A stretch of 64,000 nt of DNA. Origin: Phylloscopus collybita (Eukaryota > Chordata > Aves > Passeriformes > Phylloscopidae). The stretch covers positions 21,916,001-21,980,000 of the forward strand of contig JAJNNQ010000026.1 of assembly GCA_027886175.1 (NCBI GenBank), given 5' to 3'. The notes beneath the pieces were generated by a model. It was given only the letters and a program-made list of their open reading frames with translations, did not search any database and was not told the DNA's origin. The first letter of the stretch is position 1. The number at the start of each line of letters is the position of its first letter. Shown in pieces: positions 24,401 to 36,789 of the stretch. Made by a program: the position numbers and the translations under genes.

Positions 24401-27400
24401 GAGTTCTTAATCATTGGATTTTGGAAAAAAGGGTCCCACCACCACCAGTCTTTTATGATGCAGGCACCTCAGTTTGTCTTCATGAATGGACTAAAAATCA
24501 CAAATCACAGCTGGGAGAAGTGTACACATCTCTGCTACAGCTGGGATATAAACCCTGTTTCAAACCAAGGGCCATTTCAAGATTACATTCTTTCCACTGC
24601 CAGGGATCTAAAATTCGCAAGTGGATCACAGAGAATGTTGTCTATAAATCCAAATCAGGTCTTTGAATTTTACATAGTAACACCATGATATTCATTACTG
24701 ATGACTCTCCTTTTATTTTGGAATATGCTCCATAACTCCTGTCCCCAGATACCACTACACCCTCATCCAGCACACATGGATGGACTGCTAATCTAAATTC
24801 CAGTTAACATCATATCTGACATAACTCCTCTTGCATTTATTTACTGGTCCTTTGAGCTACTTCTGCAAAAATAAGGAAAAGAAACATGAGGAACCAGACC
24901 TGCCCAGGCTATGGACTAACAGCTTTTATCCCTGCCAGAATGCTTTGGATTTACGTGTTCTCCTATGAATAGATTGACATTCAGCAGAAACACTCTGAAG
25001 ACTCCTTCAGACAGGCAGAGGATTTTACTTCTTTCCTAAAGATAGGTATCACATCTCTCTTTTAGAAATGACAGACCAACCAGTGACCCAGCAGCTGTTC
25101 AGCAAGAGGCATGGGCTGTGTGTACCTGTGCATGTGGAACAAGATATTCAAACTGATGACGGAGCTCAAGCAGTTGAATTAGCTCTGGATATTCTTTTGC
25201 TTTTTCTACATTCAATTGAATGAACTTATCTGGATCTTGAGCAAAGCTGTATGCAGCTTCTTTTGAACTGAAAACATAATATTTCTCCTTGTGCTTCAAA
25301 ATTCCAATAGCAGGATTTCCTAACAATGAGAAGAAAAGCCAACCCAAAATAAGCTCCACAATTTAAAATACTGAACAGTATGATACCCAATACAAAAGAC
25401 ATTCTTAATCAAGATTCGTTTCCCTCAAGTTAGTTTCACTTCCTTCTTTTTCTGAACTCAGCATAAACTCTTGAAAGCGAGCTTTTTTTAAATATAGAGA
25501 AGTCTATTTTTTTAGGTCAGTAAAACTGCTTTTGATCAGTTCACATCCAGCATGCCTTAGGTGCATGTCTCAGTAAAACAACAGATAAAAACACATAATA
25601 GCAAAGGCATAAGAAACCAGTTGCTACCCTCAAATGTTTCCCCTAAAATCTACAGTAAATATCCGATTGCAGATCCATAGTGCATTTATACCAAAGCGCA
25701 TGACACTGAGATTTACTGAAGAAGCAGATAAAGCTGCTGGGAAGCTGAACAACAAATTAACAGAGAAAATGAATTGTCAACAAAGGTCAAATAATTTATA
25801 CAGGAAAACACAAACTGATTTCAAGGACAGTGACAGGTTGTGCTTCAGATGTCATTGCCCAGGAAAGACCAGAATCATCATAGACAGTGCCTTGAAAATA
25901 CTCAGTCGAAAAAGGAAGTATTAGTGTGCAAACAGAGGAAGAGAAGAAAACCAACATTATAACAACCTGTAGGCTACATATGTAATAATAGGTTTTGTTC
26001 CAACACAACAGAACAAGTAAAAGGGAGCTAGGAGTGATCAAAGGCTTATGATACCTTTCATAGAAGGAGAGGTTAAAGAAAGAAGCCCTCCTCAGCATTA
26101 AAAAGAAAAAATAAAAAATATAATAGGGGGTTATAAAATCATGAATTGTATGCAATATAAAATTACTATTTTGTAATTTTCCTAACAGAATGACTATCAA
26201 GTCTTTGTTGAAATTATCAAGCCAGAGCTTAATACCATCTCAAAAAGGGGTATCTTTTCATAGCATATATAATTATAATTGTGGGGCTCTTGAGAATAAT
26301 AATATCCCATGACAAACCTAAGATGGATTCCAAAATCAATTAGATAAATGAAAAACCTCTTTGAAGGATTATTCAACAGAAGGTTACAGATTCAACATTA
26401 ATCAGAGGAAATCCCATAACCACTAACTGCTAGAGCAAGGAAGGATATAATTAAGAAAGCATCACACTGATTTGAATTCTCATCATTTTAAAGCGTTCAT
26501 GACTGTCCATGTGCAGTGATCAGATACAGGGCTAGAGAGACCTTCAGTCCAATTCAGAACAGCTGTTCTCATGTGCAATACTAAGTAAGTATAAGTAAAT
26601 TACACTGCTATTAAAATATTTATTCTTTAATACTGACAAATAAATAGCCATATTTTCCTCCCGAAACTCCCGAAGCATAAAAAATTCTATATGGACAGGT
26701 TCTAGAAAGGATAGGGAGACAGAAAACATGAACCAGGATAGTTGAAATAAGGCTAACTTTCAAGAGAAATGAGCCTAGAGAGACCAAAAATTCCTATGAT
26801 TAGTTGACTTAATCAGGTGCACTTCTGCATTCTTTTCAGGAAAGAGTTCTAGTACTTTGTCACAACTACTTAAAAATACATACGAGGTAGGCATGAACGG
26901 CTGTGTTTGCAACATACGGATACACAAAAGAGAAGGAATGGCCATTTCCCTATGCCTGAATTAGAGCACATTAGCAGCAGTAACCAAACCTGTATTCAGC
27001 CCCAGTGTAGGTTATACAGATGTGCATACAGCAGGAAGAAACATTTATCCATCCCATCTTGTTTCTGCCCCTGCTTGCTCTTCAAGCCCTCCTGCCTTCT
27101 ACTAAGGGCAGTTTATTCGTGTCTTTAAGAAAAGATACTTTAACAAGGGAAATAAGTTATCTGGGGTGAAAATTGCAGATGTGGAAAAACCAGTATTCCA
27201 GCTTTGACATTAAGAGGATGCATTCAGAATGCCTTTACATTTTTTCTAATCCTTATGTAAATATATAGTATGGAAAATGTCTAACTACAAAGCATACCTG
27301 GTAGGGTGATACCTTTCACACCAATTGCATGTGCACAGAACCCATGGTACTGGACTAGCAACTGATCAAAATTATCAGTAGTCTCAGGGAAAAACCATTC

Positions 27401-30400
27401 TTGGTTCTTGAAATCAGAAACATTCACTCTGGTTCCTAAGAAAAGATAAAACAAAGGAAGGATTTCAGTATTAAAATATCAGATCTCTAAAAGCTATTAA
27501 TATTACAGGATGACCAGATTACTCTGGTTTTCACAGGATGACCTTCAGTGCCCAGATCCCAAAAGCCAAACTTTAGCACTGCCTTGAAAGAGAACCTACT
27601 GAAAATCAGTCCTGTGAGAACTTTCTTTAGTAGCATTAGTTTTCTTTGAAAACATGGGACATCAACAGGAAGATAATATTTTATTCTTTGATTTTGTTTT
27701 TACCCACTCATGCCTTACAAACTCCCTGGCATAAAACTTGCTTCCTAGGGATACCATCTCACAAATAAACTGTTCTGGTAACTGAAGCCCTGCTAAATTA
27801 TTTTGTTTATACCCTACCCCTCAATTTCCAAAATTCTGAAAGGTATAAAAAAACATAAATACACTTCAAAAAATTTTACAAAAAATTATGAATATTCTCT
27901 GTTCGTTCTGCCATTTTCGTAAAGTATGCTTGTATCTAACGGCTCTATTTTCATTTTATATGTAAAAATAGAATCCCAAGCTACACTACATGAAAATGTA
28001 AATCTATACCCTACAAGGCTTATTTTAATTCACTGTGCAAATTCTGAGTATTAAATAATCAATATATAGCAACTTCTGTAAAGAACCTATTGTAAAGAAA
28101 ACTCAAACTACAACATCTTGGAAAATTAGGGAAAACCAAAAAGTTTCAACTTTCCATACCCATGGTTTCTTTTATCCTTTCCTCATCACTTTTCACAGTC
28201 ACTCCTTCCAGAAGAGATGTTAGCATTTCCTCTGGAAAAAGCTGTGATTGGATTTCCAAGAATTGTTGCAGATTGTCAATGATATTTGTGAGGAAGTTTA
28301 GCAATAGCATTTCATTCTGATAGCCGGTCCAAAGCTTAGAAAGTTCCATAAACATAGGCTAGAACATAAAGAAAATCATCTGAAATGCAGATTTGTTTTA
28401 GATCTACAGTGTAACCCAAGCCCTGTGCACAACAATCTCAGCTTTGAACAAAGCAGGGCTGATCTCCAAGGCCTTCAGCAAGCAAAAATTGCAGGGGAAC
28501 TCAAGGACACTGTAAGAGGAGCTTCCACCACATATGCCTAAAGCAAGTATCTCCAGCATGTCAAGCCACAGGCAAGAGTAGTACTTTTCTATATTTTACC
28601 AAATAAATGTACTCTGTGACCACGCTTTGAATTTAGCACTTCACTGACAATACAGTTTTATAACTGAAAATATGGTGTACAGGAGTAAGGACCAGAAGGA
28701 ACACATCTGATTAATTACCAAAGTAGGTAAAACCACACCTATATACAAACTCTCAGGTTTTGCTGTTTTGTCTGCCCTGCTTCCAGAGTGAGTTGGTACT
28801 ACAGCCCCCCGAGGCCATCATGTGTGTTCAAATGAAAGGGGTGCAGGCCTCTTCAGAGTGGTTCAGGGTTCAGGGCAAAACTGGAGGCTGCCCTTCCCAG
28901 CACTGCCATGCTGTTGACACACAGGTGTAGGCACATAAAGAAGCAGCCTATAAGCTTTAAGTTTAAATGCTGTTTTCAATGACAGAGACATCAAATGTGC
29001 CCAGTTACATCTAAACACATAGAGAGCATTTACAGGAAAAGATTCAACCAATCTGAAACCTACACTTAACCACACATTTTATGCATGTTAACAACATTAT
29101 TGTAAGAGCAGCTGACAGAGCCAGCTCTGGAATTCATCAGCATTGCTGATGCTGTGGAAATGTTATGGTTACAAAAATGGAAGAAACTAAAGGAAGATCA
29201 AAAACATTCTTAATAGAATAAACAAAGAATATAAATGAAATGTACTTTTTTCCTAAAACAAATGTTTATTACAAATAAGGCCTTATCCTATGGTTTTTAA
29301 AGACAGAATGCTCTGCTTCTCTACCTTTGCAGAGGATCCAGCTTGTAAGCAACAAGCCAAAGAGAAGTTATTTAAATGGTGTCTTAGTAGAAAAGTCTCT
29401 ATCTGAAAAGGATCTGAAATCAAAAGGCATTCTTTATTTTGTCCTCAGAAGAGAAGACAAAACAACTAACCAACTAGAAAAGAAATTCTGGGAAGGCAGA
29501 AAACAACAATACAAAGCTTTTAGGGGAAAGGGTAAGGTGTATCAGTCACTTAAGCCCCACAAAGATATAGAAGAGGAAAAACTGCGTTGAGTAGCTGGTC
29601 AAGAGGGGAAAATGTTCTCCAAATTAGAACATCTGGTTTATTGAACCAAAAGCATACATAAATTTGAGCTTGGATCACTCAGTCCAAGTGCTGTTCCCAT
29701 GAGTTTCCAGCTTGGATGCTCTTATGGGAAGTGTAAAAAATACTCTGAGTAGGTGGGGGTCATGATCTTCCTCTTCCTCACAGTAGGCTTTATTTTGCTT
29801 TCTAATAATTAGCTTAGAATGTTGAAAAATAATCTAAAATATGTATGAAACTGCATGCTGGTACAGCAGCTAACCACAAGGAACTGGAATGATAAATCAC
29901 ACAAAATAACAAGCTCTTACATGAAAAGCAAATTAAATGAAGCTGCTTTCTATCATATTTCTCTCCCATTTCCTTTATAACATGCCAGCATAATAATTCC
30001 AGATTTTCACACAAGCAGCCTCCCTCATAATACCTGTAGTTCACAGCATTCATTCCCTTTCCCCCGACACCTCTTTCCCACGTCTTTTAGCTCCCAGCCA
30101 AGGGTGCAACAGTACAGAGCATCAATCCTTCAGTGGCTGATCACTGGCCAGAGAGCACACAAACCATTTCAGACCTGATCTTGGTAAGGCTCTAACTGTG
30201 TGTCTCTAGTTGCTCTTTTTTTTTTTTTTTTCCCACAAAGCTTGCAGAAAATGACATCTTTTGAGATCTTTGGACTCTGACAAATGTGACAGAAACTTGC
30301 CAACAGGTTCAGAAGCTATTGGGAGGAGAAAAGAGGCTAACACCCCCATCATAGAAACCCAGTTTCTTCAGAAAAATTGTATCAGTGACTCATACTGTAA

Positions 30401-33400
30401 TTACAGGGATTACTATCTCAGGGAACTTTAAAAGAATCACACTCTGATGTGCTGTTTTCTGCAATTGTTATGTTCTTACAGTTTCTGCAAGGAACAGGAA
30501 AGAATATATACACACAAAAAAGGAAGATATCACTGTAAATCTACAAATGACAACTCAAGACACTTACAGTAAAATACCATTTAATTCCTTTGCTCCCTTT
30601 TTGTACCTTCCCTTTTTCTTACCTTAGGAGCAAGTCTAAAATCACAGATGATGTTGTAATAGAGAGAAAATACGTCGCCTCTTTCTAAACATAAACTATT
30701 CAAAAACACCAGCAAAGTATCTTACTTTAAAGAAGTAATGGTTTTCCATTCATAATACTTACAAAAACTTCTTTGGACTCTATGGATGTTTTATCCTGCA
30801 TTGTGTTCTTCAATACCATCATTGCTGCTTCAAACTTAATATCCAACGATTCAACTTCCTGAGCACTTGTAATTGCATTAGACTGGAAAGAGAACATCAG
30901 GTAAGATTTATCATACTCCAAGATGTACAAGTATATAATATACAAGTATTTAGTAATAAGTATTTACCTGGGCCACCTTATTCAACTATTTCCAGAACAA
31001 TGGTTTTAGGGAACAAAATGTATTCTGTCCACAAAATACATTTTTCCTTAAATGTTGAGGTGTTCAGGCACTTCAGTCACACATAAACTACCAATTTTTA
31101 TAGAAAATCCTCTATGTTTTCCCAAGGAAGAGAACAACAACAAAAAATAAACGAAACCACAAACTTTTATTCAATGCCTTATACAGAAACCTGCAGTTTC
31201 TCAAAAGACAAATGAGAAGCTCTTCATTAACAAAACAAGAATTTAAATTGTATTCCTCAAAGACTTTGATGACTCCATATATTTTGAAGGTGCCTGCAGA
31301 ATAAAACTGAGATGATTTCTGGATTGATCACGGAGATTTTTTCTCTCATGCCTTTTGGGTCAGAGAATCAGTATGCAAACAACTGTTTAATGGCGCACTT
31401 GGCAGTGCCAGGCTAATAGGTTAATGGTTAGACTTGATTTTAAAAATATTTTCAAACCTAAACAATCCATGGTACTTTAGTATCTAGAGATTTATTTTAT
31501 TTTATTTTATTTTATCTTATCTATTTCCAAAAATTTTTCTTACATTTCTGTCCTGTGCAAGTAGGTAACTCGAAGACATTCCAGCTGCAGTAAAAGTCCA
31601 TAGGATATAACAGGAGGATATCTCACCTGAAGGATGCAAAGGAAGGCTTCATATTGTCTCACATTGAATAGTGCTTCTTTTAACTTATAAGTACTAAGCT
31701 GGGAGTATCTGGGGGTGTCTTCCTGCATGGATTCCAGTAGGGCTGTGTAGCGGTGGGCTAGCAGCTGGCAGGAATTCAGACGTTCATCGAGAGTCTGTGT
31801 AGCTGATGGAATGGCTTCATGCAGAATGTTTGGCACTGTTCACACAGAATAAATATGAGTTAGGTATAAAAAGAATCCATGAAATCATTATCAAATGATG
31901 AAAGTGCAATATTTGAGCATAATGGTCTTCTGATGGAATTTTGATTTCTACATTTTGTCCTTATATTCACGCATTTCAGAATACTTGTGAACCCAATTCA
32001 ACCACCCTATCTCACTAGTCAGGCTCTTTCAAATATTTAGAATTACAGGTGTTGAAATATCACAATCAAGTCAAGGAATGTGAGAAAACTTGCTTTATAG
32101 TAGATGCAACTCTGTTGCTAAAACTGACATGGGCTGCCTCAGAGAATCTGCACAATTTTCTCAGTTTACTAATTTGTAAAATATCAATAACAATAACAGG
32201 CCTCCCTGAGATGGGAAATTACTGGAGCAGCTCCAGTGAAGAAGGCCAGGAAGAACGAATTGGGAACACCCAGCTCAAATGCAGTTGTTTACTTACAGTC
32301 ATCAATGCCACTTCCTCCTCTCTGGCACTGCTTGTTGTACAAACGAATTCCTGTGACTAGCATGGCAAGGTCTTTCAGCTGTTGTTCTTTGTCCTTCTTA
32401 CTGAGTGAGATGAAAGTAATCATCTCTGTCTGGGGGAACACACTCTGCAAAGCAGCTGTAAGCATTACAAAGTGTGAGAAACCCCTCAATATGAGGGAAC
32501 AGAAAAGAAAATCATTAAATAAGCAAAAATAGCCTCTCCTGAACAAACACAAAAAGTAGGAAATTTATGGGAAATTTACACTTCAAGGCTGAGCAGTGAC
32601 AGTTTGGATAGTAAGCATTCATCACAAATTCACCCATTTGTGTCTAAATATCAGCAAAGAGAAGGTGAAATTTTATTTTTCAAGAAGAAAAGCCCAATTT
32701 CAGAGTTTACTGACCTGTTACCTCCCTGATAGCCTCAATATCTGTTGGGGATCCCAGGCCAGATCTCAGCAGCACGTAGGTAACAATCTTTTGATACATA
32801 TCCTCTGTTTCTTCTTGCTCATGTGGACCACTCTCTGCAATAGCTCTAACCACAGGAGCCAGTTTTCCTTCCAGAACACACTCCTGCTCACTCAGTAATT
32901 CATCTAGGAAAGAAGGACACTTAGAAAGTGCTATCTAAATTCCCTGAAATTTGGCTTTTACAGAGGGTGCAATTCATTTCCATAGTCAGAGCACCAACTT
33001 AAGGTTTCTGAAGCACAGTTACGTGGAAGAGATATTCATAGTACCTCAGCATTAGAATTAAAACCAGCAGGGTTAAACATTAATTATAATTAGCATGATT
33101 AACGTCAGTCAGTAGAGTCCTGAGAACTGTTCAGGCCAAATTAAACAGCAAATCTCTGGCTCTCTGGACTCCTCTGACTGTAGGAGGACCTAGCTTACAC
33201 ACACACATACTTCAAACACACCTGAAGTTATATGCTCAAGTCTGAATACTACTCAGGATCTCAAAAACTTGCTGCAGTTACTGAGCTTATAGAGTTCAGA
33301 GGATTTAGGAGCAGCTCCCAGTGTTGCTATTTTTTGTTTTTAATCCAAGCTAACAGGAAAACATTTTCACTATCTCCCCACAGAGAAATGCTTTTCTCAC

Positions 33401-35811
33401 GTCTGTTCTTGTTCTGTGTTTTCTATTTCCCAGCCAGCCTCCACTGTCCCTTTGAGACCTGAAATTACATTTACAACAGAGGCATTTTCCCCATCTCATT
33501 TTATTTTCACATTCTCATTCTCAGACCATATGAAATTACTACTGATGAGACAAAAACATACTCAGTTAAAACTGTAACTGATAGTTCAAGATTACTTAAA
33601 TCTCCCAGTTAGGGATATTGACAAAATACTGTGTTCTGAGTGCCTTCAGAGACACAGGTGCAGGTGCAAGCTTTTCTTGCTGAAGGCAGCTAACCACTGA
33701 ATCTAAAAGTGTAATTGTGATCAATATATAATACATTATATTCAGTAAATCTCTCAGACATGAGAAGAGTGTACTCTCTAATGTAGTAATTTACTGTACA
33801 GTAAATTTCTCCTGGGATTTTTATTTTGCTTTACTGACAGGATTCATTTAATACTAATTACTATTAAATTATAAACTCAGCATCAACTTCTATGAAAACA
33901 TATTTGAAATTACCTCGGTTTGCATAGTTCATATCAAAGTAAACTTGCATCTTAATTGTGCTTAGGGATGGGTTTGTTGTGTCAAGCAGTCTGGTAACAC
34001 AGAGCTAAAAAGAGAGTCAGAGAAGTGAGTTCTTTCTCATCTCTGGGGAAAAATCTGAACTGATAGTGATCTACTACAGGTTTCACAACAGCTGTAGAGC
34101 CCTCTCACGACATTCTCTCCATACAAAGCTTTTCTAAGCTTTGTATGGAGAGAATGGTCATGGGAGGGCTCTACAGCTTCTAAGCTTTTCCGTTTATTTA
34201 TGGAAACATAGTCCAGTCTTTAGCTCGAGAACTATAAGAATAAACTAAAATTTTGATACTATTCATGTCATTTTAGTTACAGGATCAGATAGCAAATAAT
34301 GCTATAGTCTTAGATAAGTGACTCTCAATATCATGTCAGATTACCTGGATAAGATCCTGCATATCGTTTTCTGTAAGGATTTGATCCATATTAAAGTCAT
34401 TTCTTGGATCTAAAACAACAGCTTTCACCTAGAGATTACAAAAAGAAAGATAATAATATATGTCTCAAAATATCATCTTTGCAACTCACCTTTTATTTTC
34501 TGAAAAATTTCAGATGCATTCAATATTTCTTTACTATTCTTTTTTATCCATTTCAGTCTTTGATAATGAAACAAAATTAATTCATTTCACTTCTTGCCAG
34601 TTTCAATCTCAGTTCTCAGGCACAAATGAAGAAAAAAATCTTTTTGTGATACAAATATTTAAATACAGCTCCTTTAAAAATTTCTTGGAAAATATTTTCC
34701 TAAGAAACATTTTTTGAATATTTATCATTGTTTATAACTTCTAAGTTGGTATGCATCAATATAAACATTTACCACTTGAATAAAAAACCCACAGTGTTCT
34801 GCATGCAGGAATGTATGTGCATGTTTGCAATTGGTGTTCATGCTGGGTGTCTTGCTAGCCAACTTGTACGAATTTTTTACTCATTAAAATTTTCTAATGC
34901 CTCATCTCCTTTTGAGCCCAATCTATTTTCTAAAGCTGCAGTGTCATCTTTAGGGGGAAAAATAGCACATTAACAGTACTGCTGTGAACAATTTACATTT
35001 ATATAGAAGTTTATCAAGGGCTGATCATCAATAAAAAAGCAACCTAGCCCATCTTTCTTTAGACACGGCTTTGCAGGCGCATTCAGACTATATTGTGAAG
35101 CAGTGCTGTGTTTTCTAAGAGATGCCAAATGTAAAATGTTTTTAGGATACTTACAGTTAACAGTAAGTATTACCAGTGACAATACTGAGACCGATTCTGT
35201 TAAATTTTCACTTTAAGTGGGATCAGAGCCCACTCCTTCAAGTATTCGGCTCATTTATACCACCTGGCCTAGTCTGAGCAGAGAAACAAACAAAATTATC
35301 CGTCACAATAGAGTACAATATAGCTGCCGCATTAAGCATTCACCTATGCACCACACGGTCATTTAGGACAGTGTGAAGAAACCTTATTAAGATTTGGTAA
35401 CACTTCCCTTTTTCACTTCTGAAAGAAAACAATGGTTTATCTGCATGAGAAAGAGCTCTGAGTTGGAGTTCAGAGAGTTTCCAGGACTCAGGACCTGCCG
35501 CCTTCTTGGAGCGTTATAGTCACATAAGATTCCAGGGGAATGAAATACTTTTCCAGGTTTTTAGGACCCTGTACTGGATGTCGCCGAATGCCCCTTTAAA
35601 ATTTCTTACTGCAGGCAACTGGAAACCAAGGTATTTCCAAGCTCAGGTCACCCCTGAAAGCCCCAGCTGCCGGCAGCCCCAGAACGCTTCCTTTCGCGCT
35701 TACCATGAAGGCCACCAAGGTTTCCGAGAGGCTTTGTCCCTGGGCAGCGCACTCCAGGCCGACCTGGCGGATTATCGTCTTGATGACACTTTGGGTCAGC
35801 TCGCCGGACAT
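21270..35811 (-). CDS. CFAP206: Cilia- and flagella-associated protein 206 (complete gene, 12 coding exons)
   Basis: Axonemal protein (FAP206 family, human C6orf165) of motile cilia and sperm flagella, linked to radial spoke 2 and central-pair C1d function. Coding exons (minus strand): 35704-35811, 34345-34428, 33914-34004, 32715-32903, 32297-32455, 31627-31835, 30763-30882, 28160-28358, 27298-27435, 25126-25319, 24004-24147, 21270-21497; 1863 nt, 620 aa against 622 in human. All phases close. Diagnostic segments: SVIKTIIRQVGLECAAQGQ, KMQVYFDMNYANR, VTYVLLRSGLGSPTDIEAI, ALQSVFPQTEMITFISLSKK, LLVQYHGFCAHAIGV, GNPAIGILKHKEKYYVFSSK, THILPPTIVRSYEWNEWELR and QIFLKGLRGG. The start at 35811 is the first in-frame ATG, with A at -3, and aligns with the mammalian N terminus. 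No frameshift or internal stop. One weak donor (exon 11). Confidence 0.97.
22490..22557 (+). repeat. G/T-rich simple sequence in CFAP206 intron 11
   Basis: Irregular GTTT and GGTT runs ending in eight consecutive G, on the printed strand. It is strand-asymmetric low-complexity DNA, C/A-rich on the CFAP206 transcript. Confidence 0.8.
24004..24147 (-). CDS. CFAP206: CFAP206 coding exon 11
   Basis: 48 codons, ARNAKKGLMKSPLKCDSGTQ to ELRRKAIKL. Acceptor ATCCAG. The phase-compatible donor is TTG|GTTTGT, a weak GT donor; a stronger-looking GTACTG four bases on would break the frame. Confidence 0.92.
25126..25319 (-). CDS. CFAP206: CFAP206 coding exon 10
   Basis: Residues 433-497, GNPAIGILKHKEKYYVFSSK through FEYLVPHAQ. 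Acceptor TTAG; donor CAG|GTACAC. This is the most conserved part of the FAP206 domain. Confidence 0.95.
27298..27435 (-). CDS. CFAP206: CFAP206 coding exon 9
   Basis: Residues 387-433, GTRVNVSDFKNQEWFFPETT through HAIGVKGITLP plus one base. Acceptor TTCTTAG; donor G|GTATGC. Carries the conserved LLVQYHGFCA core. Confidence 0.94.
28160..28358 (-). CDS. CFAP206: CFAP206 coding exon 8
   Basis: Residues 321-387, PMFMELSKLWTGYQNEMLLL through TVKSDEERIKETM plus one base. Acceptor TTCTAG; donor G|GTATGG. Confidence 0.94.
30763..30882 (-). CDS. CFAP206: CFAP206 coding exon 7
   Basis: 40 codons, SNAITSAQEVESLDIKFEAA to SIESKEVF. Acceptor TTTCCAG; donor TTT|GTAAGT. Likely helical. Confidence 0.94.
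31491..31521. repeat. (TTTTA)n microsatellite in CFAP206 intron 6
   Basis: Roughly six TTTTA units in succession before the pattern breaks to TTATC. About 105-135 bp downstream of the exon 6 donor. Confidence 0.85.
31627..31835 (-). CDS. CFAP206: CFAP206 coding exon 6
   Basis: Residues 211-280, LPNILHEAIPSATQTLDERL through EAFLCILQ. Acceptor AACAG; donor CAG|GTGAGA. A TTTTA microsatellite lies about 110 bp into the following intron. Confidence 0.95.
32297..32455 (-). CDS. CFAP206: CFAP206 coding exon 5
   Basis: Residues 158-211, AALQSVFPQTEMITFISLSK to GGSGIDD plus one base. Acceptor CTTACAG; donor T|GTAAGTAA. Confidence 0.95.
32715..32903 (-). CDS. CFAP206: CFAP206 coding exon 4
   Basis: Residues 95-158, DELLSEQECVLEGKLAPVVR through YVLLRSGLGSPTDIEAIREV. 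Acceptor TTTCCTAG; donor ACAG|GTCAGT. Acidic middle segment (HEQEETEDM). Confidence 0.94.
33788..33807. repeat. Perfect 20-bp palindrome in CFAP206 intron 3
   Basis: AATTTACTGTACAGTAAATT reads identically on both strands. It lies about 107 bp downstream of the exon 3 donor. No known role. Confidence 0.8.
33914..34004 (-). CDS. CFAP206: CFAP206 coding exon 3
   Basis: Residues 65-95, LCVTRLLDTTNPSLSTIKMQ then VYFDMNYANR plus one base. Acceptor TTTTTAG; donor G|GTAATT. A long inverted repeat lies 86-174 bp upstream, in the 340-bp intron 2. Confidence 0.93.
34090..34178. repeat. Long near-perfect inverted repeat in CFAP206 intron 2
   Basis: Arms 34090-34130 and 34137-34178 are separated by six bases (TTTCTA). 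Against each other they show two mismatches and one single-base bulge over 41-42 bp, with outer ends AGCTGTAGAGCCCTC and inner ends ATACAAAGCT. It would form a stable hairpin in the pre-mRNA or a cruciform in DNA. No flanking target duplication was evident, so it may be a local fold-back rather than a transposon. Confidence 0.9.
34345..34428 (-). CDS. CFAP206: CFAP206 coding exon 2
   Basis: 28 codons, VKAVVLDPRNDFNMDQILTE to DMQDLIQ. Acceptor CTAG above 34428; donor CAG|GTAATC. It is too short to stand out by ORF length and was found by splice signals and similarity. Confidence 0.93.
35704..35811 (-). CDS. CFAP206: CFAP206 coding exon 1
   Basis: Residues 1-36, MSGELTQSVIKTIIRQVGLE to SLSETLVAFM. 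Donor ATG|GTAAGC. No in-frame ATG lies immediately upstream, and the start aligns with human CFAP206. It sits inside a CpG island. Confidence 0.94.
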
Positions 35812-36008
35812 GCTGGCCAAACACACACACCTTAAATGGGTCACATTCACTTCAGCGAGAGCCCCTTCTCAAAATTTCACCTTCTCGGCCCCTCCCCGCC
35901 GCTTGCGGAGCACCCTGTCCCGACGCCAAGCTTCCCCGGTGCCGCTGCCCCCGCGTCCCGGCCGCTGGGACGGGCGGGAGCGGCCGCGGCCGAGCGCCAG
36001 CCCCGGGC

Positions 36009-36022
36009 GTTGCCATGGGGAC
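36009..36022. promoter_or_regulatory. X-box-like RFX site upstream of CFAP206
   Basis: GTTGCCATGGGGAC matches the classic RFX palindrome GTTGCCATGGCAAC at 12 of 14 positions, with an intact left half-site. It is 198 bp upstream of the CFAP206 ATG inside the CpG island. RFX factors drive ciliary genes. A forkhead core GTAAACA, the FOXJ1-type motif, lies further upstream at 36263-36269. Confidence 0.6.
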
Positions 36023-36330
36023 GCGGCCCGGCCCGGCCCGGCCCGGCCTGCCGGGAGCGCGGCCAGTGTGTCAATGTGAGTTTACACACAGCGCATGGAT
36101 AGACAGTGTGTGTACAGGACAGATGGGTCAGTGTGCGTGCAAAACATACACGCCTGCATATATTCCAAAGACCTGGCTGTAGAGACACGGGAATGAGTGT
36201 CTCGGTGCACATACGAACCGTGTTGTGTGGACATCTGCAGCTACGGCTGTATGTGGGTGTGTGTAAACATAGATACATATGTATGTATAGGGACACATAC
36301 ATACCGTACATAGGTATATGTACCTTAATA

Positions 36331-36725
36331 TCACAGAATCGTTAGGGCTGGAAGGAACCCGTAGAAATTATCCAGTCCAACCCCCCTGCCAAGGCAGGGT
36401 CACCTAGAGCAGGTTACTCAGGAACGTGTCCAGGTGGGTTTGGAGCGTCTCCAAAGGGAGATCCACAACCTCCCTGGGCAGCCTGTTCCAGGGCTCTGCC
36501 GCACTCAGGGTAAAGAAGTTCTTTCTCATGTTGAGGTGGAACTTCTTGTGTTTTAGATTATGGCCACTGTTCCTCACCCTCTCACTTGGCACCACTGAAG
36601 AGTGTCTGGCACCATCCTCTGGGCACCCATCTTTGAGATATTTATGTGCATTAATGAGATCTCCTCTCAGTCTTTTCAAAACTAAACAGGTCCACCCCCT
36701 GCAATCTCTCCTTATGGCAGAGATG
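36331..36725 (-). mobile_element. CR1 LINE 3' fragment upstream of CFAP206
   Basis: Printed strand opens ATCACAGAATCGTTAGGGCT (CR1 3' end, antisense). The complement encodes AAEPWNRLPREVVDLPLETL. About 395 bp and 5'-truncated. Confidence 0.9.
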
Positions 36726-36789
36726 TTCCCAAAATCATTTTTATGGTGCTCCTCTGGTCCTATACGTGCTCATACATACAATATATATA

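Larger units (their letters stand above)
35690..36065 (-). promoter_or_regulatory. CFAP206: CpG island, CFAP206 promoter
   Basis: GC-rich, CpG-dense block covering CFAP206 exon 1 and about 250 bp upstream. It includes a short run of CCCGG units at about 36026-36048 and an RFX X-box-like site at 36009-36022. It defines the CFAP206 promoter; a transcript leaving on the + strand is possible but unsupported. Confidence 0.82.

Noticed and set aside
35596..35850. N-terminal extension of CFAP206 by 13 residues
   Set aside because: The extended frame would need a GTG start; the first in-frame ATG at 35811 aligns with the mammalian start and has a good context.
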